NCBI RefSeq assembly: GCF_002959855.1
Contig: NZ_PPDB01000007.1
Span: 248,001 to 312,000, forward strand
DNA length: 64,000 nucleotides
DNA from: Veillonella denticariosi JCM 15641
Lineage (GTDB): Bacteria; Bacillota; Negativicutes; Veillonellales; Veillonellaceae
Direction of reading: 5' to 3'
A program made the translations under genes and the position numbers. Of the stretch, positions 35,751 through 44,459 are shown one piece after another; within the stretch, counting starts at the first letter, position 1, and every line of letters begins with the position of its first letter. A model generated the notes under the pieces. It saw only the letters and a program-made list of their open reading frames with translations, was not told where the DNA came from and did no database searches.

Positions 35751-36908
35751 ATGGCACGGGATTATTATGACATTCTGGGGGTCAGTAAAAATGCTACTCA
35801 GGATGAAATTAAAAAAGCCTTCCGTAAAAAGGCTCGCCAATACCATCCGGATGTAAATAAAGATAATCCAAAGGAAGCGGAAGCGAAGTTTAAAGAAGCA
35901 AACGAAGCTTACGAAGTATTGTCTGACGAAACAAAAAAAGCACAGTATGACCAGTTCGGCCACGATGCCTTCAAACAAGGAGGCGGTGCGGGGGCCGGAG
36001 GTTTCCAAGGCGGCTTTGGCGGTTTCGGCGGTCAAGCCGGCGGTTTCGGTGATATTTTCGGCGATATCTTTGGCGGTATGTTTGGGGGCGGACGCCAACA
36101 ACAGGGACCTCAAAAAGGCAATGACTTGCGCGAAGATATAGATATCTCCTTTGAAGATGCGGCTTTTGGTAAGTCTATGGACATTGAAGTACATCGTCAT
36201 GAAGAATGTGATCACTGTCATGGTACCGGTGGTGAACCGGGATCTCGTGTCGATACGTGTCCAAACTGTCAGGGGTCCGGTCAAGAAACGGTTATTCAGA
36301 ATACTCCATTTGGGCGTATGCAATCTGTTCGTACATGTTCACGCTGTCACGGTAGCGGTAAGATCATTGAGAAACCATGTTCTAAATGTCGCGGTTCCGG
36401 TGAGATGTTGGCGAAACGAAAAATTTCCATTAAAATACCTGCCGGTGTGGATAGCGGATCCAGATTGCGCGTCGCCAATGAAGGGGAACCTGGTATCTTA
36501 GGCGGCCCTAAGGGTGATCTTTATGTGTATATCTTCGTTCGTCCTCATAAGGAATTTGAACGAAATGGAAATGACGTGATCAGTCGTGTGAATATCAGCT
36601 TTGCTCAAGCTGCATTAGGTGCCTCTATACAAGTGAACACCTTAGATGGTAAAGTAGAGTTAAAGATTCCGGAAGGTACTCAAACGGGAACGGCGTTCCG
36701 CGTAAAGGGCAAAGGTATTCCTTATTTGCGCAACCCTAAACAACGGGGGAATCAACATATCGTGGTAAATGTCCAAACGCCTAAGAAATTGACCGATACA
36801 CAGCGTGAGTTATTATTGCGATTTGCTAATGAAAGCAATGAGGACGTCAATAATTTACAGGTAAGTAAAAGTCTCTTTGATAAGATAAAGGACTGTTTAA
36901 CGAAATGA
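35751..36908 (+). CDS. dnaJ: chaperone protein DnaJ
   Basis: The Hsp40 co-chaperone that stimulates the DnaK ATPase. The 385-residue type I protein has the J domain (about 1-68) with HPD, a Gly/Phe-rich segment (about 70-120), four CXXCXGXG zinc repeats ([32 protein letters not shown]; about 150-215) and C-terminal peptide-binding domains. It is 16 bases after dnaK. A small hairpin follows it, but without a T-run, so transcription probably continues into prmA. Confidence 0.97.
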   Translation: MARDYYDILGVSKNATQDEIKKAFRKKARQYHPDVNKDNPKEAEAKFKEANEAYEVLSDETKKAQYDQFGHDAFKQGGGAGAGGFQGGFGGFGGQAGGFGDIFGDIFGGMFGGGRQQQGPQKGNDLREDIDISFEDAAFGKSMDIEVHRHEECDHCHGTGGEPGSRVDTCPNCQGSGQETVIQNTPFGRMQSVRTCSRCHGSGKIIEKPCSKCRGSGEMLAKRKISIKIPAGVDSGSRLRVANEGEPGILGGPKGDLYVYIFVRPHKEFERNGNDVISRVNISFAQAALGASIQVNTLDGKVELKIPEGTQTGTAFRVKGKGIPYLRNPKQRGNQHIVVNVQTPKKLTDTQRELLLRFANESNEDVNNLQVSKSLFDKIKDCLTK

Positions 36909-36914
36909 ACAGCT

Positions 36915-36944
36915 CATGTGAAAGAATGGTTCATTTCTTCACAT
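36915..36944 (+). other. hairpin between dnaJ and prmA
   Basis: ATGTGAAAGAA near 36915-36926 pairs with TTCTTCACAT at 36935-36944 with one bulged base. There is no U-tract, so it is more likely an mRNA processing or stability element than a terminator. It precedes the prmA ribosome site (AAAGGAG, 36953-36958). Confidence 0.35.
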
Positions 36945-36963
36945 TCCCTATAAAGGAGCATAT

Positions 36964-37827
36964 ATGCAATGGATAGAAATATCCATTGTCTGTGAAAGAG
37001 TAGCCACCGATGAGGTGACTACTCTTTTTTACGATTATACAGACAATGGAATTATAGAAGAGGATATAGAGGATAATCCAGATTTACTTAAATACACCCT
37101 ATATGCCGATGCATCATCAGATGTCAGGATGATAGAGGCGGATTTAAAGAGTCGTCTTATAGAGGCTGATATCGAAGTTTCATCAATTGTGTCACATATG
37201 CTTGATGAATCGACATGGCTGAATTCGTGGCAGCAGTATATTGAGCCTACTGAAATACTTCCCGGTTTGGTTATCAAGCCTGCTTGGCAGGATTATGATA
37301 ATACTGATAATAAAACAATTATAGAAATCGATTCGGACATATCCTTCGGTACAGGGGCTCACGAAACGACGAGAAGCTGTGCGGAGTTGCTGGAGAAATA
37401 TAGCAGATCTATTAATCTTGATGATGTGACCTGTCTCGATATAGGAACCGGTACAGGCATACTCCTATTGGTAGCATCTTATTTAGGAATTACACATCTT
37501 GTAGGGATTGATATCGAAGAGTATGCGGCTCAGCAGGCTCGTCTCAACTGTGATACTAATCATGTAAAGGCGGATATTATTTGTGGTAATCTGGACAGTG
37601 ACTTTGATGGATCGGCACAGATTATTCTTGCTAATTTGACGGTAGATCCGTTAAAAATATTGCTGCCTCAGATAGGGTCTAAACTGGATGATAAGGGCGT
37701 TTTAATTATCAGCGGAATTATCGATGATCGTTATGAGGAAATTATGCCTTACATCATGAATAACTGGAACATTATTGAGGAGCGAGTGTCAGGCCCCTGG
37801 CATACATTCGCATTAGAGAAACGATGA
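36964..37827 (+). CDS. prmA: ribosomal protein L11 methyltransferase
   Basis: Trimethylates lysines and the N-terminus of L11. The 287-residue protein has the small N-terminal substrate domain (about 1-85) and the SAM domain with DISFGTGAHETTRSC (about 121-135), LDIGTGTGILLLVA (about 155-168) and the ILANLTVDPL motif. Slightly short of the usual 310 residues because of a shorter N-terminal domain. dnaJ-prmA-rsmE is the standard Firmicutes order, linking chaperone and RNA/ribosome modification genes. It overlaps rsmE by 4 bases. Confidence 0.93.
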   Translation: MQWIEISIVCERVATDEVTTLFYDYTDNGIIEEDIEDNPDLLKYTLYADASSDVRMIEADLKSRLIEADIEVSSIVSHMLDESTWLNSWQQYIEPTEILPGLVIKPAWQDYDNTDNKTIIEIDSDISFGTGAHETTRSCAELLEKYSRSINLDDVTCLDIGTGTGILLLVASYLGITHLVGIDIEEYAAQQARLNCDTNHVKADIICGNLDSDFDGSAQIILANLTVDPLKILLPQIGSKLDDKGVLIISGIIDDRYEEIMPYIMNNWNIIEERVSGPWHTFALEKR

Positions 37828-38555
37828 AAAAAATATTTATTTCTACGCCATTAAGTGAATATATTGAATTACCTCAAGATATGACTCATCATGTGCTTCA
37901 TGTATTTCGTCATCGTCTTGAAAGACCTATTATCGTCACCGGTAGTGACGGGCGATGTGGTAGTTACAGAATTATGGAAAAAATAGATGGGAAAGCGAAG
38001 GCTGAACTTATCGAGTACGTAGATTCACAGGAGGCCATGTACCGCGTTGTGTTGGTCCAATCTTTTTTAAAGGGTGAAAAGCTGGAGTGGGTATTACAGA
38101 AAGCAACCGAACTAAATGTAGATACTGTCTATTTAGTAAGCACATCTAATTGCGTTGCTAAATACGATGATAAAAAATTGACCTCCAAAGTATCGCGATG
38201 GGAGAAAATTATGCTGGAGGCGGCCCAACAATGCGGACGGAATCAGTTACCGTCTCTTGTTGTAGGAGAAACGCTTTCACAAGTATTAAAGATTGAAAAA
38301 GAAGCAGTAAAACTGGTGGCCTATGAAAATGAAAACGGTCTGACTATAAAGGATGCATTACAAAATGTATCATCCGACTCGTCAATCTCGGATATTCTCA
38401 TCTGTATAGGCCCGGAGGGGGGCTATCAAGAGAAGGAAATCAATGCTATTATAGAATGTGGTGGCCAATCGGTATCGTTGGGACATACTATTTTGCGAGC
38501 TGAAACGGCTGCCATAGGCGCGTTAGCGATGATTCAATATGAATTGGAATTATAA
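37824..38555 (+). CDS. rsmE: 16S rRNA (uracil-1498-N3)-methyltransferase
   Basis: A SPOUT methyltransferase that makes m3U1498 in the 30S decoding region. The 243-residue protein has an N-terminal PUA-like domain (about 1-70) and the C-terminal knot with ICIGPEGGYQEKEINAI (about 192-208) and the SLGHTILRAETAAIGALAMIQ ending (SLGHTILRAETA). Earlier, LVQSFLKGEKLEWVLQKATEL and AAQQCGRNQLP also fit. It overlaps prmA. Confidence 0.95.
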   Translation: MKKIFISTPLSEYIELPQDMTHHVLHVFRHRLERPIIVTGSDGRCGSYRIMEKIDGKAKAELIEYVDSQEAMYRVVLVQSFLKGEKLEWVLQKATELNVDTVYLVSTSNCVAKYDDKKLTSKVSRWEKIMLEAAQQCGRNQLPSLVVGETLSQVLKIEKEAVKLVAYENENGLTIKDALQNVSSDSSISDILICIGPEGGYQEKEINAIIECGGQSVSLGHTILRAETAAIGALAMIQYELEL

Positions 38556-38592
38556 AATTAGAACAGATATAGATTTAGAATTGAGAGGTGCA

Positions 38593-39888
38593 ATGAAAAC
38601 CGTTGCTTTTACAACCTTGGGGTGTCGTGTTAACCAGTACGATACGGATGCCATGAAAGGTTTATTTTTACAGAATGATTATCGGGCGGTCGACTTCGAT
38701 ACAAAGGCGGATATTTATGTCATTAATACATGTTCCGTTACGAATATGGGGGAGAAAAAATCCCGACAGTTAATTCGCAAGGCAAAGCGTCAAAATAAGG
38801 ATGCTTATGTTATCGTGACAGGATGTTATGCACAGCTTGATCCCGATGCCATTGCGGCCATTGATGGGGTTAATCTCGTTATCGGCACGAATAATCGTTC
38901 TAAAATCGTAGAACTTGTTGAACAATTGGAATCTACGGAACGTCAAATCAATGCTGTCCGTGATATTATGAAGGAATCAAATTTTGAAGAAATGCCGCTG
39001 TATGGTAATGAATCCGACAAATCACGAGCGTTCATGAAAATTCAGGAAGGCTGTAATAATTATTGTGCATTCTGTATCATTCCCTATACGAGAGGTCAGT
39101 TAAAATCCCGTAAAATCGATGATATTGTACGGGAAGCGAATCGATTGGTGGAACACGGATTTCATGAGATTGTTCTGACCGGTATTCATTTGGGAAATTA
39201 CGGTGTTGAATTACCGGGGCGTCCTACATTAGCTGATGTAGTGAAAGCATTGCTTGAAATTCCAAACTTATATCGTATCCGCTTCGGTTCCATCGAATCC
39301 GTTGAAGTATCTGATGAGTTGGTGGAATTAATGGCGACAGACAGACGGGTATGTCCGCATCTACATTTGCCGTTACAGGCCGGATCCGATCATGTATTAA
39401 ATCTTATGAAACGACATTATAGGTTGCAAGAATATAAGAATTTGATAGCAAGTCTACGAGCTCGCATTCAAGATTTGTCAATTACGACGGATATCATCGC
39501 CGGGTTCCCTCAGGAAACGGATGAGGATTTTGAAGAAACCTTACAAACCGTCCGAGAAATCGGTTTTACTCATATTCATGCTTTCCCGTATTCTATTCGT
39601 GAAGGCACACCGGCGGCAACCATGCCGAATCAGGTGCCCGAGGCTGTAAAAAAGACTCGCGTAGCGCTTTTAAATAGTCTTAGCCAATCCGGTTATGAAG
39701 CATATGCCAAGTCCCGCATCGGTAAGCCCGGCGAAATCCTGATTGAGAAAGAAGAGAATGGTTACTATACGGGTTTAACAAGTGAATATGTAAATGGTAA
39801 AATTAAATCTGATGGATTACATAAAATTGGTGATCTCATCGGTGGGATTGTTACAGGATTAGAGGATAATTATTTGATTATTGAATAA
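38593..39888 (+). CDS. mtaB: tRNA t6A37 methylthiotransferase
   Basis: A radical-SAM enzyme that makes ms2t6A37 in tRNAs reading ANN codons. The 431-residue protein has LGCRVNQYDTDAM and NTCSVTNMGEKKS in the MTTase domain. The radical-SAM CNNYCAFC (CX3CX2C, about 151-158) is followed by IIPYTRGQLKSR. The LTGIHLGNYG form separates MtaB from MiaB (LLGQNVNSYG). A TRAM domain is at the end. The start at 38593 is set by GAGGTG; an upstream in-frame start would lie inside rsmE. Confidence 0.94.
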   Translation: MKTVAFTTLGCRVNQYDTDAMKGLFLQNDYRAVDFDTKADIYVINTCSVTNMGEKKSRQLIRKAKRQNKDAYVIVTGCYAQLDPDAIAAIDGVNLVIGTNNRSKIVELVEQLESTERQINAVRDIMKESNFEEMPLYGNESDKSRAFMKIQEGCNNYCAFCIIPYTRGQLKSRKIDDIVREANRLVEHGFHEIVLTGIHLGNYGVELPGRPTLADVVKALLEIPNLYRIRFGSIESVEVSDELVELMATDRRVCPHLHLPLQAGSDHVLNLMKRHYRLQEYKNLIASLRARIQDLSITTDIIAGFPQETDEDFEETLQTVREIGFTHIHAFPYSIREGTPAATMPNQVPEAVKKTRVALLNSLSQSGYEAYAKSRIGKPGEILIEKEENGYYTGLTSEYVNGKIKSDGLHKIGDLIGGIVTGLEDNYLIIE

Positions 39889-39899
39889 GGAGTTTAATT

Positions 39900-40244
39900 A
39901 TGAGCGACTGCATTTTCTGTAAAATTATCAATGGTGAAATTCCTTCTAAAAAAGTTTTAGAGAATGATAAGTTCTATGCATTTCATGATATTCAACCTGT
40001 CAAAAAAGTACATGTACTGATTGTGCCTAAAAATCACGTTTCTAACATTGCTCATCTTAATGAAAAGAATGAAGATTACGTTGAAGGATTACTACCTTTT
40101 GTTCGTGATGTTGCAAAAGGACTCGGTATTTCTAAAGATGGTTATCGTTTGATTTTCAATACTGGTGGAAAAGCCGGTCAAACCGTATTTCATATGCATG
40201 CTCATCTCTTGGGCGGTGAAGAGATGGGATGGCCTGAAGCCTGA
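39900..40244 (+). CDS. HIT-family nucleotide hydrolase (HinT-like)
   Basis: A histidine-triad phosphoramidase. The 114-residue protein starts CIFCKIINGEIPSKKV, contains HVLIVPKNHVSN, and ends in the triad HMHAHLLGGEEMGWP. Length and motifs match HinT-like proteins. The natural substrate is unknown; adenylated lysyl or aminoacyl species have been shown for HinT elsewhere. It is 11 bases after mtaB and ends before the strong rpsU promoter. Confidence 0.94.
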   Translation: MSDCIFCKIINGEIPSKKVLENDKFYAFHDIQPVKKVHVLIVPKNHVSNIAHLNEKNEDYVEGLLPFVRDVAKGLGISKDGYRLIFNTGGKAGQTVFHMHAHLLGGEEMGWPEA

Positions 40245-40308
40245 TTATCCAGATGTCAGACTACTTTACAAGGCCTATTAAAAATCCTATAAAATATACC
40301 GGAAAATA

Positions 40309-40337
40309 TTGACAGATACTGGTACACTGCATATAAT
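40309..40337 (+). promoter_or_regulatory. consensus sigma-A promoter of rpsU
   Basis: TTGACA (40309-40314), 17 bases, TATAAT (40332-40337): a perfect match in both hexamers and spacing. Located in the gap before rpsU, it should give strong constitutive transcription. Confidence 0.93.
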
Positions 40338-40402
40338 ATGTATATGTGCGTATATAAATTATCAGCACTTCCCTGAGATTATTTTTGGAGGGAGGGATAT
40401 AG

Positions 40403-40582
40403 ATGTCTGAAATCAAAGTTGGTAAAAACGAAACGCTTGAAAGTGCTCTTCGCCGATTCAAACGCTCCTGCCAAAAAGCAGGTGTTTTGTCTGAAGTTAG
40501 AAAGCGCGAACACTACGAAAAACCGAGCGTAAAAAGAAAGAAAAAATCTGAAGCAGCAAGAAAACGCAAATTCAGAGCATAA
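40403..40582 (+). CDS. rpsU: 30S ribosomal protein S21
   Basis: A small basic protein of the 30S platform near the anti-Shine-Dalgarno helix. The 59-residue protein starts [19 protein letters not shown] and has [23 protein letters not shown], a signature of S21 (read as [14 protein letters not shown]). It ends in the basic RKRKFRA. GGAGGGAGG lies 6 bases before the ATG, overlapping an extra strong site. hinT-rpsU-yqeY is a conserved Firmicutes order. It is flanked by its own promoter and a terminator. Confidence 0.97.
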   Translation: MSEIKVGKNETLESALRRFKRSCQKAGVLSEVRKREHYEKPSVKRKKKSEAARKRKFRA

Positions 40583-40589
40583 GATGATT

Positions 40590-40646
40590 ACCCTAATTCT
40601 GCCTTTTCATGGCTTCATGAAATTCGGAATTAGGGTTTCTTTATAT
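40590..40646 (+). terminator. intrinsic terminator after rpsU
   Basis: A perfect 10-bp outer stem (40590-40599 with 40627-40636) with an inner hairpin in the loop is followed by TTTCTTT. Read-through could feed yqeY. Confidence 0.85.
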
Positions 40647-40710
40647 TATTTGGCTAACTAAAGGTCAGTATGTACGATAGAGCATTCTATTATTTTAAAA
40701 GGAGGCTATG

Positions 40711-41154
40711 ATGAGCTTAAAGGATCAATTAAAAGAAGATATGAAAGCCGCAATGAAGGCTCGTGAAGAAGGAAAGACAGCATTATCTGTTATCCGCATG
40801 GTAAATAGCGCTATTAAAAATACGGAGATCAATGATAAGGTAGAACTTGATGATGCCGGTGTTCTCGGCATTTTGGCGAAGGAAATGAAAACTCGTCAAG
40901 ATTCCTTAACAGAATTTGAAAAAGCAGGTCGTGAAGACTTAATTAGTCATGTAAAAGAAGAAATGGCTGTATTGCAAAAATACTTACCAGAGCAATTGAA
41001 AGAAGATGAAATCCGTACAATTGTACAAGAAGCCATTGCTGCATGTGGTGATAATGTAAATATGGGCAATGTTATGAAACATGTAATGCCAAAAACAAAA
41101 GGGCGTGCAGATGGTAAGGTTGTCAATAATATTGTTAAAGAATTACTTGGATAA
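40711..41154 (+). CDS. GatB/YqeY domain-containing protein
   Basis: A 147-residue protein of the YqeY family, related to the tail domain of the GatB amidotransferase subunit; the molecular role is unproven. Visible family segments are LKEDMKAAMKAREEGKTALSVIRM (in part), LDDAGVLGILAKEMKTRQDS, YLPEQLKEDEI and GNVMKHVMPKTKGRADGKVVN. ATG 40711 is chosen over 40708 because AGGAGG (40700-40705) then has 5 rather than 2 bases of spacing. The usual neighbour of rpsU. Confidence 0.92.
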   Translation: MSLKDQLKEDMKAAMKAREEGKTALSVIRMVNSAIKNTEINDKVELDDAGVLGILAKEMKTRQDSLTEFEKAGREDLISHVKEEMAVLQKYLPEQLKEDEIRTIVQEAIAACGDNVNMGNVMKHVMPKTKGRADGKVVNNIVKELLG

Positions 41155-41263
41155 TATATAGTGATATCAACGGCTATTCTATATACAGTTATTGATTAGA
41201 GTTGATAGTAATGAGTGTGTTAGATGTAACTTTAAGAAAATAATGAAATTCTATAGAAAGTTA

Positions 41264-41291
41264 TTGACATATATTTTCAACATATGATAAT
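41264..41291 (+). promoter_or_regulatory. promoter of the glutamine synthetase gene
   Basis: TTGACA at 41264-41269 and GATAAT at 41286-41291 are separated by 16 bases. It is the only good promoter in the 236-base gap after yqeY, about 100 bases before the ATG. Confidence 0.75.
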
Positions 41292-41310
41292 ATGAATTCA
41301 ATAAAATAAT

Positions 41311-41377
41311 TGGTCAACGAGGACTCCACTTTAGATATATAGATTTATATATTTATTTGTTGGAGTCTTTTTCTTTT
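41311..41377 (+). promoter_or_regulatory. attenuator-type terminator with overlapping hexaloop hairpin before glnA
   Basis: GACTCCA (41322-41328) pairs with TGGAGTC (41361-41367), with an AT-rich inner hairpin, and is followed by TTTTTCTTTT. The T-run ends exactly at the ribosome site AGGAGG (41378-41383). The 5' arm can instead pair upstream (GTC 41313-41315 with GAC 41322-41324) around the loop AACGAG. An A1/G4 hexaloop overlapping a terminator arm is the layout of ANTAR-protein antiterminators. A second upstream hexaloop is not clear. Confidence 0.55.
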
Positions 41378-41390
41378 AGGAGGAACAAAT

Positions 41391-43295
41391 ATGTCGACAA
41401 CTAATGAATTATTATATTACATTCCAGCGGGTCAATATGGGAAAGAAGGCGTTCTTGCATTATTAGAACAACATCCTGAAATCAAGTTCGTATCTCTTGT
41501 AGGTATTGACTTAGCAGGTAATGATACTGATGAAAAGATTCCTATGTCAGCATTCTTCGATGACTACGAATCTTTCTTTGAAGGTCGTGCTGTTCAAACA
41601 GATGGTTCCTCTGTAGTACTTACAAATATTGCTACATTAAATAATGCTCGTGTAGATATGTGGGGCGATCCAAGTGTGAACTGGTTTGTTGATTACAACT
41701 ACGAAAATATTGATCCTGTCACAGGCTTACCAACTGGTACACTTCGTATTCCTGCATTCTTGATGCATAACTATCGCTATGTAGATTCTCGTTCTATTTT
41801 AAAACGCAGCTGCGACTATGTGCGTGCTGAATTATTGGCTTTGATTAAAGAACATGGCTTACCTAGTATGCCGCATGTGAAAGCTGATGAAGTTGTAGAT
41901 ATCATTTTCACATCTGCAACAGAACTAGAATTCTGGGTAAAAACTCCATCTAGAACAGTTACAAAAAAAGAATTATCCGTATCCCAAAAATTACAAGAAC
42001 AATACTGGCAACGTACTCATGGTACAGTTCGTACTGCATTAGAACAAGCTGTTGAACGTCTTGATCGATATGGTATGGTTGCTGAAATGGGTCATAAAGA
42101 AGTAGGTGGCGTTAAAGCTAAACTTGATGAAGATGGTCATGAAGCAGTTGTATTAGAACAATTAGAAATCGACTGGAAATTCTCAAATAATCCATTACAA
42201 ACAGCAGATAATGAACTACAAGCTCGTATCATTGTTCGTGAAGTATTCCGTGAAAATGGCCTTGATGTAACATTTAATGCAAAACCAATAATTGGTGTAG
42301 CTGGTTCTGGTGAACATACTCATTTTGGTGTTATGGCTAAATTAAAATCTGGTAAAGTTGTTAACTTATTTAGCCCAGAAGATATGCGTAAAGAATCTGC
42401 TAGCTCTTTAGGAATTGGTGCAATTATGGGGCTTTTAAAACACTATGAAGCCATTAATCCATTCATTAGCTCTACAACAGATTCTTTAAATCGTTTAAAA
42501 CCTGGGTTTGAAGCGCCAGTATGTATTGTTACATCTTTAGGTACTGATCCATCTGAACCTAGCCGTAACCGTACAATCCTTTGCGGTTTAATTCGAGATA
42601 TCGATAATCCTATGGCAACACGTTATGAATTGCGTTCTCCAAATCCTTACACTAATACATATACTGCTTTAGCATTAATCTTTATTTCTGCATTTGATGG
42701 TATGAAATATGCTATTACATCTGGTAAAACACAAGCTCAATTGGAAACAGAGCTTTCCAAAGAAGTAGGTGAAACATCTGATTATCTTGCTACAAATCGT
42801 GCATACCGTACTGAAAAAGATGTATTTGATGATTTTACACAAGAAGAACGTAATCAAATGTTTGGTGTTGCTCCAGCTACTGTATGGGAAAATATAAAGG
42901 GTTATCAAAATAATCCTGAATTAGTAGAAACATTGGCTCAAGGCAATGCATTTGCTAAAGATTTAATGGATTCCTTTATTGCCTCAATTCTTAAACGTTG
43001 GAAACTAGTCTTGGCTAATCGTTTAATTCCAAATAATTTAGATACAGTTCGTAGTATGGTTGCAATTCATACTGACAGCCGAAATAGTGTAGATGATAAA
43101 CGCTTTGCAGAAGTTAATGATTTACGTTTCTACCTTGCTAAAGATAGTGACGATCGTAAATCCTTATTCACTCGTTTAATTGATGCACTTAATGATGGTG
43201 AATATGATCTAGCATCTCAATTACAAATTGAAATGAATGATAAAATGGAAGAATTAGAAGCTAAGTACGCTAACTACAGCAAAAATATCTTCTAA
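41391..43295 (+). CDS. glutamine synthetase-family protein, long form
   Basis: Probably makes glutamine from glutamate, ammonia and ATP. The 634-residue protein is longer than GSI (about 450) and shorter than GSIII (about 720). The beta-grasp part is near 30-120 (TDGSSVVLTNIATL). Catalytic motifs follow: TELEFWVK (about 180), GHKEVGG then EQLEIDWKFSNN with a short insertion between them, GSGEHTHFGV (about 300-309), NRTI and YELRSPNPYTNTYTALALIF (about 425-440). A helical C-terminal extension of about 170 residues has no match I recognise. Codons favour CCA/CCT for Pro with almost no CCG, unlike flanking genes. Leader control is likely. Confidence 0.85.
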   Translation: MSTTNELLYYIPAGQYGKEGVLALLEQHPEIKFVSLVGIDLAGNDTDEKIPMSAFFDDYESFFEGRAVQTDGSSVVLTNIATLNNARVDMWGDPSVNWFVDYNYENIDPVTGLPTGTLRIPAFLMHNYRYVDSRSILKRSCDYVRAELLALIKEHGLPSMPHVKADEVVDIIFTSATELEFWVKTPSRTVTKKELSVSQKLQEQYWQRTHGTVRTALEQAVERLDRYGMVAEMGHKEVGGVKAKLDEDGHEAVVLEQLEIDWKFSNNPLQTADNELQARIIVREVFRENGLDVTFNAKPIIGVAGSGEHTHFGVMAKLKSGKVVNLFSPEDMRKESASSLGIGAIMGLLKHYEAINPFISSTTDSLNRLKPGFEAPVCIVTSLGTDPSEPSRNRTILCGLIRDIDNPMATRYELRSPNPYTNTYTALALIFISAFDGMKYAITSGKTQAQLETELSKEVGETSDYLATNRAYRTEKDVFDDFTQEERNQMFGVAPATVWENIKGYQNNPELVETLAQGNAFAKDLMDSFIASILKRWKLVLANRLIPNNLDTVRSMVAIHTDSRNSVDDKRFAEVNDLRFYLAKDSDDRKSLFTRLIDALNDGEYDLASQLQIEMNDKMEELEAKYANYSKNIF

Positions 43296-43313
43296 TTAAT
43301 TAAATTACCCATA

Positions 43314-43345
43314 AAAATGGCCTCTACCGTAGTAGAGGCCATTTT
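43314..43345. terminator. bidirectional terminator between glnA and the psiE-like gene
   Basis: A perfect 14-bp stem (43314-43327 with 43332-43345), beginning AAAA and ending TTTT, so it can stop transcription from both convergent genes. Confidence 0.92.
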
Positions 43346-43380
43346 CTATTTAGAGATATAGAAGATAATTAATTCTATGG

Positions 43381-43776
43381 TTATTCATTATGTCCAATAA
43401 ACTTTTCTACTAGTACTAAACTACATACAAGTACAAAAATTGCGACAGACCAAATCAAATTATCAAATGATGATTCATGATTGATAATTAGAAGTCTTAC
43501 AATTGCAGTTATGCCAATGTATAAAAAGAAGTTAAGCGGAAAGTGGAAGTTATTTTTAAAGTATTTGACGATGAGTGCAATAAACTCAAAGTATAGAAAG
43601 AAGGTAATTAGTTCTTCAATTAATAAAGAGTATGTACTATAACCTTGAATATTTGCCCACGTAACATAGACAAGACTAATCAATGTATTAATAAGTGCAA
43701 TACAAAGTGCAATACCAACGCCTACAAGGGTTATATTTTTTATCGTTAATAATAGTTTAGAAATACGAATCCACAT
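43381..43776 (-). CDS. PsiE-like small membrane protein
   Basis: A 131-residue protein with four hydrophobic helices. The segment FLYFEFIALIVKYFKNNFHFPLNFFLYIG and the following TAIVRLLII (given in overlapping pieces) match the phosphate-starvation-inducible PsiE family, whose function is unknown. I start at the ATG at 43776, preceded on the minus strand by AGGTG; an upstream GTG at 43827 lies in the tpx terminator and was rejected. It shows no phosphate box and lies convergent to glnA, downstream of tpx but separated by a terminator. Confidence 0.78.
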   Translation of the reverse strand: MWIRISKLLLTIKNITLVGVGIALCIALINTLISLVYVTWANIQGYSTYSLLIEELITFFLYFEFIALIVKYFKNNFHFPLNFFLYIGITAIVRLLIINHESSFDNLIWSVAIFVLVCSLVLVEKFIGHNE

Positions 43777-43812
43777 ATAATAATCACCTACAATACAAAT
43801 ACTAACCACATA

Positions 43813-43841
43813 AAAAAGACCGTACACCGTACGGTCTTTTT
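43813..43841. terminator. terminator between tpx and the psiE-like gene
   Basis: A perfect 13-bp stem (43813-43825 with 43829-43841) with a 3-base loop, A-run on the left and T-run on the right, so it works for the minus-strand tpx transcript. Confidence 0.9.
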
Positions 43842-43880
43842 ATGATTACACAATCGTATAATCAAATGAATATCTACGGA

Positions 43881-44396
43881 CTAGATATCAGCTTTAATTG
43901 CTTCTAATGCAGCATCGAAGTTAACTGCTTGAGTTACTTCAGGTACATATTCAACATAAGTTACTTTGTTATCTTTGTTGATTACTACAACACCACGAGT
44001 TAAAAGACGAAGCTCTTCAATCAAGAAACCATAGTTTTCACCGAAGGAAGCATCTTTGTGGTCAGACAAAGTAACAACTTTATCAACACCGGCAGCACCA
44101 CACCAACGTTTTTGAGCGAATGGTAAGTCCATAGAAATTGTCAATACGACTACATCTTCGGAAAGTGCTGTTGCATCTTGGTTGAACCAACGTGTCTGAG
44201 CATCACAAACACCTGTATCAAGGGAAGGAACAACGGAGATAACTTTTACTTTACCTTCGAAGTCTTTTAAAGTTTTAGGTTGCAAGTCATTGCTCAATAC
44301 AGTGAAGTCTGGAGCTTGTTGACCTACTTTAATTTCTGGGCCAACTAATGTGATAGGGCCACCTGCAAATGTAACTACACCAGTACGTTTTTCCAT
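43881..44396 (-). CDS. tpx: thiol peroxidase (atypical 2-Cys peroxiredoxin)
   Basis: Reduces hydrogen peroxide and lipid hydroperoxides with thioredoxin. The 171-residue protein opens [16 protein letters not shown], the Tpx signature. The peroxidatic cysteine is in [18 protein letters not shown] (about residue 64) and the resolving cysteine in [10 protein letters not shown] (about 98), the Tpx spacing. It is transcribed against the main direction with its own promoter, an AGGAGG ribosome site and a terminator. Fits oxygen defence in an anaerobe. Confidence 0.97.
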   Translation of the reverse strand: MEKRTGVVTFAGGPITLVGPEIKVGQQAPDFTVLSNDLQPKTLKDFEGKVKVISVVPSLDTGVCDAQTRWFNQDATALSEDVVVLTISMDLPFAQKRWCGAAGVDKVVTLSDHKDASFGENYGFLIEELRLLTRGVVVINKDNKVTYVEYVPEVTQAVNFDAALEAIKADI

Positions 44397-44459
44397 GTTG
44401 TATTCCTCCTAAGAGTTTCAATGTTAAGTAAATTAAGGATACGTCTTGTATCTATGCAT

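Noticed and set aside
35559-36323. 254-codon open frame on the minus strand across dnaK/dnaJ
   Set aside because: It lies wholly antisense to canonical dnaK and dnaJ, has low-complexity translation and no ribosome site. It reflects the codon bias of the real genes.
40245-40402. Possible small RNA or riboswitch before rpsU
   Set aside because: The gap is explained by a perfect consensus promoter and a short leader; no significant hairpin was seen.
43777-43827. Upstream GTG start extending the psiE-like protein by 17 residues
   Set aside because: The GTG lies inside the tpx terminator stem and has no ribosome site; ATG 43776 has AGGTG at good spacing.
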